This document shows, one piece after another, positions 18,354-27,400 of a stretch of DNA of 64,000 bases. The notes beneath the pieces are model-generated. The model was not told the origin of the DNA. It searched no databases and was given only the letters and a program-made list of their open reading frames with translations. The stretch is from Kazachstania africana CBS 2517 (taxonomy: Eukaryota > Ascomycota > Saccharomycetes > Saccharomycetales > Saccharomycetaceae). A program made the position numbers and the translations under genes. Where the stretch lies: assembly GCF_000304475.1 (NCBI RefSeq), contig NC_018945.1, positions 186,001 through 250,000 of the forward strand, in the 5' to 3' direction. Within the stretch, counting starts at the first letter, position 1; each line of letters starts with the position of its first letter.

Positions 18354-19682
18354 CTTCCAAGACTCGAGAAGCCGCTATGGTTCCTTGAGGAGCTACATCA
18401 TCAGAAAATAATCTTTTTAGCACAAAATTTGATGTCAAAGTTATATATAAGTTTGTTTAGCTGCACCATTTTTGAAATTCCAGGATAGCTGATCTGTTTT
18501 TAGTATGCAGCCTTAACATGACTACTTGCCTTTTTCAGTCTACAAAATGGTAAAACTTTCCCAAGAATGAGAAACATTATCTAAACAAGCCCGAAGTTAC
18601 ATGTACGATGTGAAATGGCCCAGACAACAATCCAAAGAATATTCGTTTTAGAAGTGAAATTTTTAAAGTTTAATTTCCATCTCTCTTAGAGATTTACCAA
18701 GTTGGAAAATTCAGAGGGATCCACGGCCTTTCCCTGTTGCGGTCTAGGCAGACCGACTGGGAAGGCAAAAGTGAATGAAAAAAAGGCAAAAAAATTAAGA
18801 ATGATTGCCGGGTTGTTCTATTGTGAAGCTTGAATACGCGACGATTTCCTTTTCTCGTTTAAGCACATTTGTTAATTGCTTTACTTCCTACTATCCTGTG
18901 ACGGCACGATGGGGGTCGAGAATCGAATCGTTTGCATCTGTAAGAGTTACTGGCCTTTCGAAGGGACAGGAGGGTGAAGTCATAGTGCATGGACATTGGA
19001 AAAGTGAGCTAATGCACACTGCAGCACAATTTCGAAAATTCCTCTTTTGATAAATCGTCCACTAACATTTTCAAATGTGTACTTGTGCGGTAGCAAATTT
19101 GAAAGACATAAACCCCTCGATGATGTTCAGGGTTCAAGTAATGAATCAAAAGGTTTGCTTGCATTAGCGTGAAATTTACAAACCTACTTATATCTGTAAA
19201 AATTATAAATCCAGGTGGTAGCTTTGACTGATCGTCTTGACTAAGAAGAAATATCAACCCTATTTATTCTTTCTTTGGTCGAAGTTGTGAAAAAAAGTCC
19301 AATCCAATCTGACAAAAAGGGCCCAGTTTTGAACAGCAATGGCACACCTCACTTTTTCAATGTCTAACAATACAAAACTAACTATTGGGTAAATCTCACC
19401 TTTTCTCTCACGATTGACTATCTAAATGCAAAATGACAGAAATCACTCCACGGAACGGACCGGAAACTCCTCCTGCATTATCCGTCTCGAATGGCGTTCC
19501 TTTTCGCGTACTCTCCCGAAACAATTGCAGGCAAAAAAGTAAGACGTAATAATAATAATAATAATAATGGTAACAATAGCATCGAGATAATTAGGAACAT
19601 TGAAATTCTAGTGGCTTCTTTCAAGTGACATCGGAGTTAATTGAAATCCATTAGAAGACTATACTATCGAAACGAACATCAT
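18354..19682. promoter_or_regulatory. Divergent upstream region of RBD2 and the YPL245W-like gene
   Basis: 1.3 kb without a supported gene. Short open frames at 18805-19050 and 19009-19257 lack recognisable motifs and are probably chance. A (TAA)7 microsatellite lies at 19547-19568, just before the plus-strand gene. Several pyrimidine-rich tracts suggest promoter sequence; I assign no specific factor. Confidence 0.5.
19547..19568. repeat. (TAA)7 microsatellite
   Basis: Seven perfect TAA units plus one base, about 115 bases upstream of the YPL245W-like ATG. It probably lies in the promoter or 5' UTR. Confidence 0.9.
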
Positions 19683-21014
19683 ATGACCGTATCAACTAGG
19701 AGTTATAAGCGTCCAAGAAGGACGCCAAAACAGCAACAAGATCATGAAACTGCTGCAATGAACAAATTGTCACACGTAGAATTATCAGAAGAACAGGCAA
19801 AGCTAAGAAACAATATATTACACTTTATTGAAGAACATTTATCGAATTATGGGGTTGATTCAGGTCCTGCAATGTTCGTAATTCAAGGTGATGCAGGTAC
19901 TGGGAAATCTGTTGTCTTAAATTCTTTGTTCAATGAGATACAAAGATTGTCAAAATTTAATACCGGTCCAGAATTCGAAGTCTTACAAGGTACTCAAAAT
20001 TTTCTGATTGTAAATCATCCCGAAATGCTCAAATTGTACGTTAGAATTTGTAAAAATTTCAATCACATAGCAAGGTCATCATTGGAAAGACCGACTTCTT
20101 TAATAAACAATTTAACGAAAAATAAGAAAATGGCCGACGTAGTTATAATTGATGAGGCACATCTATTAGCCTCATCAAAGGATGGCTTCAAGAGATTCAT
20201 GGGGGATAATCACTTAGAAGAATTGATGTCCTTGGCAAAGATCCTAATCATCGTTTATGATGAAAAGCAAGCTTTGAGAACCGGTTGCTATTGGGATGAA
20301 GATTCTTCAAATGGTGCAAGTTTAATCTCTTACTATGATCAAGTACCTCTTGATAAAAAAAATTGGTATACTTTGAAACAACAATTCAGAGTTGCAGCTC
20401 CGGACGATGTGTTACTGTGGATCAATGAAATTAGCACTTCTGGTAAAATCCCAAAATTCCCCAAGAGCATGCTCAAAGCTAATAAGTCTAATAAGAGTTT
20501 CGATTTCAAATTATGGGAAGACTGCGGAGAAATGTACGAGGAACTGAAGTTGAAAAATGAAACACATGGCCAGTGCAGAATGCTATGCACCTATGATTTC
20601 CCCTACAGGTTAGATGGCAAGGATTATTTTGTAACATGTGGCGATAATTTCAAGCTTAGATGGGATCGTTATGCCCCTCGTGAATTAATGCCCTGGAGTG
20701 AAAGAGCTGACACAATTGATGAAGTGGGCAGTGTATATACCATTCAGGGATTTGACTTAAACTATGCTGGTGTTATTCTAGGTAGGTCCATCGGGTATGA
20801 CCCAATCAACGATTGTATACAATTGAAACCTGAACTATATGACGATCATGCAGGTTTTGTAAGAAAGAAAAATATCCAAGACCCGCATAGTGTCAGAAGT
20901 AAGATTATTATGAACAGTTTAAATGTTCTATTAACAAGAGGTGTGAAAGGCCTATATGTTTATGCATATGATTCTAAATTAAGGGAAAGACTTTCAAAGT
21001 CCCGACTAGAGTAA
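19683..21014 (+). CDS. Schlafen-group-3-like helicase (DUF2075) protein, YPL245W orthologue
   Basis: A 443-residue P-loop ATPase. Walker A is G-D-A-G-T-G-K-S near residue 73 and Walker B is V-V-I-I-D-E-A-H. A Y-D-E-K-Q-A-L motif and an L-K-Q-Q-F-R segment follow. Its C-terminal signatures, I-Q-G-F-D-L-N-Y-A-G-V-I-L-G and L-L-T-R-G-V-K-G, are typical of DUF2075 proteins, which are common in bacteria. Position between RBD2 and HUT1 and the length fit S. cerevisiae YPL245W (454 residues, function unknown). The first in-frame ATG is 19683. Fourteen codons upstream are open from a TAA at 19638 and would encode a basic, Arg-rich leader if a TTG at 19641 were used. RNA or DNA unwinding is inferred from the family only. 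Confidence 0.75.
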   Translation: MTVSTRSYKRPRRTPKQQQDHETAAMNKLSHVELSEEQAKLRNNILHFIEEHLSNYGVDSGPAMFVIQGDAGTGKSVVLNSLFNEIQRLSKFNTGPEFEVLQGTQNFLIVNHPEMLKLYVRICKNFNHIARSSLERPTSLINNLTKNKKMADVVIIDEAHLLASSKDGFKRFMGDNHLEELMSLAKILIIVYDEKQALRTGCYWDEDSSNGASLISYYDQVPLDKKNWYTLKQQFRVAAPDDVLLWINEISTSGKIPKFPKSMLKANKSNKSFDFKLWEDCGEMYEELKLKNETHGQCRMLCTYDFPYRLDGKDYFVTCGDNFKLRWDRYAPRELMPWSERADTIDEVGSVYTIQGFDLNYAGVILGRSIGYDPINDCIQLKPELYDDHAGFVRKKNIQDPHSVRSKIIMNSLNVLLTRGVKGLYVYAYDSKLRERLSKSRLE

Positions 21015-21116
21015 TTTGTATTTATAAAAGTAGTATGATAGAGTTTTAACGAAGGAAAACAAAAGAGAAAATGTTTCTATAAATTTATTGCATATATTTG
21101 TAGATACTATAAAAAA

Positions 21117-22148
21117 TTAATCTTTCTTAAATTCCACTTTCTTAGCAGCGTTTCTCTTTGCAAGGGATTCCCAAAGAATACCACCAAAAACTGTGAAAAT
21201 ACCTAGCCATTGAATTAAGTTAACTGCCTTACCATAAACGGCGATACTGAGAACCATGGACATCATCTTTCTTGTCACTGTGATCATAATCAAAACTAAA
21301 GAACCGTATTGTTCAAGAGTGTAGAAAATGAAACATTGCCCAAGGGCACCGCAAATGGAGTATGCTGCTAGATAATATAAAATATCGGGATCCAAAGATA
21401 AGAGCCTAGTAGCGTTATTGTATTGTGTTGTATCAATGATAACCAAGTATAATGTATTCCACAAAATAATGAAGAGGTTTAAAGCAAACATAAGATGCGT
21501 ACCAGTAACAACCTTTAGTTTTGACTTCTTGTTATCTGATTGATTCGATTTTCTGGAAGACTTTAGCATCTTATCCTGAGTTGCATTTGTTAGACCATCG
21601 AGTAGCAAACTTGCTGCTAGCATACCAAACCCATATAATGAGAAACATTGCCCTCCTGATCTACTTATTTTACCATTTGATCCACCCACAGTAAATATGG
21701 TCACACCTGCTGTAACCAGTAATGATACATATTTTTTTTGAGTTTCTATAGGAGTCCTGTACAATAGTAGATGTACCATAAGGACCGGAATCATTTTGCA
21801 TGATTTTGCTAACATGTATGTCAAATAGTCGACATATTGTAATGAATACGTAGCCAAAGGGTTTGAAGTACTTTGTGTCAGCGATATCATAGTCAACTCC
21901 TTCCTATAGTCCCAAATGAGTTCCCATGGGTCGTACGTGCTTTTCTTCCACTTTAGATACACATAACCAACCAACATAGCCATACCAGCCTGTGAAATAG
22001 CTATCACATTTGGATATTGGAACCTTTCATCGGCATTAGGCCAAATTCTCGTAGTCAAGGGCTCTTGCACCAAAGCCCATGTTAAGAAACTAGTATATAT
22101 GCCCACTGCACATACCAACAGCTTCACGACGCTTCTATTCTGAGACAT
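21117..22148 (-). CDS. HUT1: UDP-galactose transporter homologue Hut1 (SLC35B family)
   Basis: A 343-residue nucleotide-sugar transporter (S. cerevisiae Hut1 is 339) with about eight to ten hydrophobic segments. The first begins L-L-V-C-A-V-G-I-Y-T-S-F, followed by the family motif W-A-L-V-Q-E-P-L-T-T. The central block Y-L-T-Y-M-L-A-K-S-C-K-M-I-P-V is the SLC35B signature. The tail is lysine-rich, as expected for an ER protein. Hut1 moves UDP-galactose, and probably other UDP-sugars, into the ER lumen and is linked to ER folding homeostasis. It is divergent from SRP68, as YPL244C is from YPL243W. Confidence 0.93.
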   Translation of the reverse strand: MSQNRSVVKLLVCAVGIYTSFLTWALVQEPLTTRIWPNADERFQYPNVIAISQAGMAMLVGYVYLKWKKSTYDPWELIWDYRKELTMISLTQSTSNPLATYSLQYVDYLTYMLAKSCKMIPVLMVHLLLYRTPIETQKKYVSLLVTAGVTIFTVGGSNGKISRSGGQCFSLYGFGMLAASLLLDGLTNATQDKMLKSSRKSNQSDNKKSKLKVVTGTHLMFALNLFIILWNTLYLVIIDTTQYNNATRLLSLDPDILYYLAAYSICGALGQCFIFYTLEQYGSLVLIMITVTRKMMSMVLSIAVYGKAVNLIQWLGIFTVFGGILWESLAKRNAAKKVEFKKD

Positions 22149-22549
22149 ATACAGTCTTCTTTATCCTTTAAACCTGTAACGTTTCAATGACGACGATCAC
22201 TTTTCTACAAAAGTAATGCTCTCGCTCTTTGCTTTTTATATAGTGAATCGAAACAAAGAACGGAGAGGACTCCCTCATGAAGCCTTGCCCTGAGATTCCA
22301 TCGAGCCAAAATTGCCAGTAAATAAAAAGCTCTCAATTGATTGAATTGATTCATTGATCTACTGGGCTATTTCTATGTAAATCGGTATATTTGTTTAGAC
22401 TACACAACGTACAAAACGACAAATATTGCCGTCGTTGAAAGAAATCGCAACCTGATTTTTTTGTTAAGTGGAAAACATTTTTATTCAAGCCAACGAAGAA
22501 AGCTCTATTTGTAAGTATCAAAACATAACACAAGTGTAGTGGGTTGCCA
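22149..22549. promoter_or_regulatory. Divergent HUT1/SRP68 promoter
   Basis: 400 bases between the two divergent start codons. It contains a TTTATATAG TATA-like element near 22236 and short direct repeats of TGAATTGATT (about 22336-22352). No specific activator site is called. Confidence 0.5.
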
Positions 22550-24304
22550 ATGACTGTCTATTCACCAATTGCCGCTACGTATGGTGCTCGTTTCGAACAA
22601 CTTTTGGAAACTGATAGTGACTATTCAAAATATCACGGTAAATTGAACAGGAAACTTCAAAATTTAAGACACCGTTGTAAGTTGATAACAAAGGATACAA
22701 AGAAGTATTCAAGCAAGGAAAAGTACTCCAAGATTACTCCGGATGACTACGACAAGAAAAACAAACTTTTTGGTGCATTGGTACTATTACACGCTGAAAG
22801 AGATTTGGTATATACTGAAATCTTCAAAATTAGAGGACGTCAAAGAGGCAAATTAAAGGATGCTGAGAAAAAATTGCTAGCTACTAGATTGAAGAAGGCA
22901 CTCAAAACTTCCGAAAATCTTACTTCCTTGACAAAAAATGAGTCTCAATGGATAACCCGTTTACAGTACCTAATTTATTCCAAATTCGTCCGCGTTGAAT
23001 ATTTAATGTATGGAAAGCAAGCTAAACGTAAGGACAGTGATACTATTGTTTCAGATTTGGCATTAGCGTTTGCTGCCTTGGACTTTTTGGCGGGAAGGAA
23101 ATTTTTAGAACGCGATCTTGTGGAATATTTACGTTCCAAATACGAACCTACCCTATCTCACCACACCGAAAATCGTCTAAGTTCTAGAGATTTTACAAAT
23201 TTCATCCAACAATATGTACAATCCTCAAGTGATGACGAAATCTCCAAAATTCTATTCGCTAATGGTTTTAGTCCTTTCATAATGCCCGTTAACAGTTCTA
23301 GATCAAAGGTTCGCATCCAATGGCGAGCATTCAACTGCCAAATTAAAGACTCTCATGTTGCCCAACTTCTTGCTGATGCAAAATATATTCCTCTCTTTAT
23401 GATATCAAATGCTAGCAATAGGTTAATGAAGTATGAAGAAGCCCTATCGGCACAACAGTACCATATCTCCCAAAGTCAATATGATGAAGAAGAAGGAGAA
23501 GATGCAGAAAAAAGCCAAGAAAACGATCAAATCCTACTGTTCTATATCAAATATATGATCCTAGTCGCTTCAATTCGTCGTGATGACCTCTTATTCAAGA
23601 AACTGTGGAGAGATTGGTCCCTAATAGGAACATCAATGTATGAAAAACTTACCAAATACAAGGAAATTACGCGTATTGTCAACAACTTACAAAATTATCT
23701 CAGGGAAATCGTAGAATTACCAGGTGTCTACGCTGACGATGAACTTGTGTTATATTTCGAACTATCAGCACTTTATTACCAACTTCATTCGATTGCAGGA
23801 TGCCTAGCTGAATTATACCAAACAAAAGGTAGATATATGGAAGCCTTAGCATTATACGTTGATTCATACAAAAAATTGGAGGAAAAATTACAAAATTGCC
23901 CAGATTTAAATAAAGCCTCATTGGCAATTGGACTAATAACGAATGAAAAACTCAAAAAATTGCAATCTCTAATCAGAAACAATTGGAAAAACGTAGTTGC
24001 TTTGGCAGAATATGAAGGAACTTCCAATAATCAAGAGACTAGAAATACGGTAGTTGAAAATATTGATCAGCATCGTATATCTCCTTTGATGATCAAGTTG
24101 GACAACCTATTTCCTTTGAGACCAACATTAAAACCAATTGGCGCGAAACCTACGTTATTTGACTTGGCTTTTAACTACGTGGATTATCCTTCAGAGAAAA
24201 TATCCAGAGAGACGTCACCAATTGAAACGACCCCTACAGAAGAAATGAAAACAAGTGAAGAATCTACAAAGAGACGTGGATTTTTGGGCTTATTCGGTCG
24301 CTAG
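22550..24304 (+). CDS. SRP68: Signal recognition particle subunit SRP68
   Basis: A 584-residue protein (599 in S. cerevisiae). The first in-frame ATG is 22550; the codons just upstream are not a start. The N-terminal part (about 1-200) is basic, with an R-H-R-C motif, and corresponds to the RNA-binding domain of SRP68. The rest is helical, repeat-like and includes an acidic loop near residue 310. The C-terminal part (P-L-R-P-T-L-K-P-I-G-A-K-P-T-L-F-D) is the conserved SRP72-binding region, and the protein ends in a short R-R-G-F-L-G-L-F-G tail. It acts in co-translational targeting of secretory proteins. Order HUT1-SRP68-IQG1 matches YPL244C-YPL242C. Confidence 0.93.
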   Translation: MTVYSPIAATYGARFEQLLETDSDYSKYHGKLNRKLQNLRHRCKLITKDTKKYSSKEKYSKITPDDYDKKNKLFGALVLLHAERDLVYTEIFKIRGRQRGKLKDAEKKLLATRLKKALKTSENLTSLTKNESQWITRLQYLIYSKFVRVEYLMYGKQAKRKDSDTIVSDLALAFAALDFLAGRKFLERDLVEYLRSKYEPTLSHHTENRLSSRDFTNFIQQYVQSSSDDEISKILFANGFSPFIMPVNSSRSKVRIQWRAFNCQIKDSHVAQLLADAKYIPLFMISNASNRLMKYEEALSAQQYHISQSQYDEEEGEDAEKSQENDQILLFYIKYMILVASIRRDDLLFKKLWRDWSLIGTSMYEKLTKYKEITRIVNNLQNYLREIVELPGVYADDELVLYFELSALYYQLHSIAGCLAELYQTKGRYMEALALYVDSYKKLEEKLQNCPDLNKASLAIGLITNEKLKKLQSLIRNNWKNVVALAEYEGTSNNQETRNTVVENIDQHRISPLMIKLDNLFPLRPTLKPIGAKPTLFDLAFNYVDYPSEKISRETSPIETTPTEEMKTSEESTKRRGFLGLFGR

Positions 24305-24485
24305 TCTACTATGGCAATATATGTCTTGTTCCTCTCAAGGCTGCAAAAGTTCGAATGATAATCGGTCAAGAAGCTTTCGTCGAACTAGTGAATTACTGAA
24401 ATACTTTTCAAATAGAGTCTTTCATACACACTGAATAATATATGTATATATAATAATTCTCACTAAACTAATTTTACATCAAATA

Positions 24486-27400
24486 TCAAGAGAAGAATGT
24501 CTCTATAATTAGAAATAGCAGCTTTTCAGTGTTAAAGCTTACTGCGGAATTCAGTAAAGTCCATATTTTGTCTTGTCCATTCACTTGGGAATATAGCAGA
24601 TCATGGAAAGTAAAAGAATCCATTGTTTCAGTGAATCTCTTCTCCGATCCCTTTCTTTTATCGAGTAATTGGATAGAAAACTTGGCGCCATTGGATGTTG
24701 AAATTTTGAAGACTATATCGGGAAATTTTGGACCACTGGAACCAAAGACCTTAACAGTTTGCTCACCTAGTCTTTCACCTGTAATTGATCTGATAACGCC
24801 CTTTTCATACATTTGTCTTGTTGTCCATTTGAATTTGAGCCCTTCCATTTCAATGACATCTTTATGCTGAACCTTCTTGTAAGCACTCTTAATACCACTA
24901 AATGTACTTTTATGGCCTGGAACAAAATTTCTGGCTCGTTGGGATTCTCCTATAATCTTTTCTATGGATTTACCAATACTGGCAAAATGTTTACTCAATT
25001 GTCGATTATTCTCAGACAATTGTCTGAGAATATTTGTAGCGATATTAAGTTCATGTGACACATATTCAAGTGCATATGTCGGGTTTTTTATTGTGTTTGC
25101 TATATCGTTCAAAATATTTTGCAATTTATTTTCTCTTGAATTAATTATTCCCAAATTCTCAAGCTCATATATCCTCTTCAAAGTAGTGCTTTTCAAACTG
25201 AAATAGGTTTGAGGTTGCAAGTGTTGTACTATAGGATCATTTTTGATTGATGAATTTTCCTTCACTAATTGCTTAAAAATAGGTTCATCTTCTGGCAGAA
25301 CCGTGCTAGTTGCAAGTGCATATAAATTCGATTCAATTTCTTCAACTTGTGTCATATAGATGAATGCTCTCTTTGTTTGATCATATAATTTTCTCATTTT
25401 ATCCTCTACGACCGAAAATCTATATGCAGAAGGATTTAACTGCAAGAAAATACGACTTTCTCTTTTCGATTTTCTTTCTGTAGCCTCTTCTAGAACCTCA
25501 AGTATAACATCGTTCTCAGGATAGTTCAATAAATGTTCTCTGAATTTGTCAACAATTTCAAATGCCTTCTCTTTCAGAATCTCCAAAGAGGGAGGTTTTG
25601 ATATCATATCTGTGTAAACCAATTCTTCTCCCTTTTGTTCATAGCTGGGGTCTAGAAAAACGGAGTATAACAATGTTTGCACATTTCCCTTTATTTCATC
25701 GCAATATTGGTTCAATGGATCATAATAGCCGGAAAATTTCCTCAGACTAAACACTGTCATAGCACTTTTAAGTACAACAGCAATTTTCTCCTCGATTTGT
25801 TCATCCTCGTTTTCCAAAAAGCCATATTGTCTTCTGTTAACAATATACTCACTGATAAAACATCCAATCAGTACTTTCGCAATGCAACGTAAAGAGTCTG
25901 TTTCATCTGCATTTTTATCTGCAGCATAACCAAAAATTTTTGTACACAAAAATCTCACTTCAAGAGGGATTGAGGAGAACTGTTTAGTTAATATCTCAGC
26001 TATCATTTCAATGCAGTGCCACAAATTTCTCAAATTTTGAATAAACTGCTCTTTAGTTTCTTTATCTTCAATAGGGAGAATATTTTGATGGGGAGCTGAT
26101 CCGTGTATCTTCTCGTACAGTACATATGGATTACTGTCCATATCGACCTTTGGATCACAGATATACTCTAACAGAGGATTGAAAAGAGAAAATAATGTAG
26201 GATATTCCTTATACAGAAATTTTTTCATCAACCTTTCCCAGATCTGAGACTTTTCAGAAAATATTTGATTAATTGATTTAGCCTCATTAACAGAATACAA
26301 TAAAAATTCATTTAATAGTCTTACGAAACAACTTTTCTCACGCTCTCCCATTCTCTCATTGACTGTAGTAAAGGTAAGGTATACATTGTTTTCCACAAAC
26401 TCCTTTTCCTGACCATATAGTATTTTCCAGTAAGCTGGATTTACCTGAAGAAGGTAAAAGAGCTTCTCAAAACTTGAATATTGAGAATATGGTGATGTTA
26501 AGCTATCCCTTGTAGCTTTCCAAGATAAGATAAGCCCTTCCTTATCCAGGCCAAATTTTTCCAATATGTCTAGTATATCTAACCTTTCCCTAATCTCTTT
26601 TTCTAGTGAGGCTCTTTTCATATTCTCCGAATCTAAAGAGGCCTGACAAGCTTCCAGTTCATTTTGGAGTTCTTCCATGGTACCTGAGTTGTTCAACAAA
26701 TGTGTAAATTTTCTCACTGATCTTAATCTTGGATTAGGATATTGCATCAATTCTACGTAAGCAGAACGTTGTAAATACATTCTTATTTTGCTCTGAATGT
26801 TAACGATGGATTTCTCACTTTTTAGAAATATTTTTGATCGTTTAGTCAAAGTAGAACGAATAGATGCAGACCGTACATGAGCTTGCAGAATATCAATATT
26901 ATTATATTCGATAATGTCATCGATAAGATCCAAAGTGTACCTAACTAGAATTCCCCTAACCAGACCTTGTAAAGATAAGACTGACCTTTGATCCTCAGAA
27001 GCTAAAGTCAGAAATCTGACTTTATGACGGGAATTATTTGCTTGAAGCAAAGCCAACAGCCTCAATAGACTACCTCTTTCATGTATTACAACATTATGCC
27101 TTAGTTCTACCGAGCATCTTACTGTATTTCCTCTAATTATTCCTTTGAGTGCATTCAAATCCAAAGAAGCCTCAGTTTGCAGCAAAGTTGAAGATAAACC
27201 ACCAACTTGTCTTCTCACGAATCTGCCCCTACAGAAACTCTGAATTGTCGTAATTTCTGTCAATTGACTTCCTGCTACATACAACAGAGATCTAAGCTTC
27301 TCTCTTCTGAAATTTCCTTTTACCCTTGCTTGGAGCCTCTTTGCCGGAATAGTTGCTATATTATTGTCAATAATTTGGATTCTGATAATTTTTCTAATCT

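Noticed and set aside
18805..19257. Two open frames of about 80 codons in the RBD2/YPL245W spacer
   Set aside because: They lie on opposite strands and overlap slightly, with no motif, no neighbour context and no composition change from the surrounding DNA.
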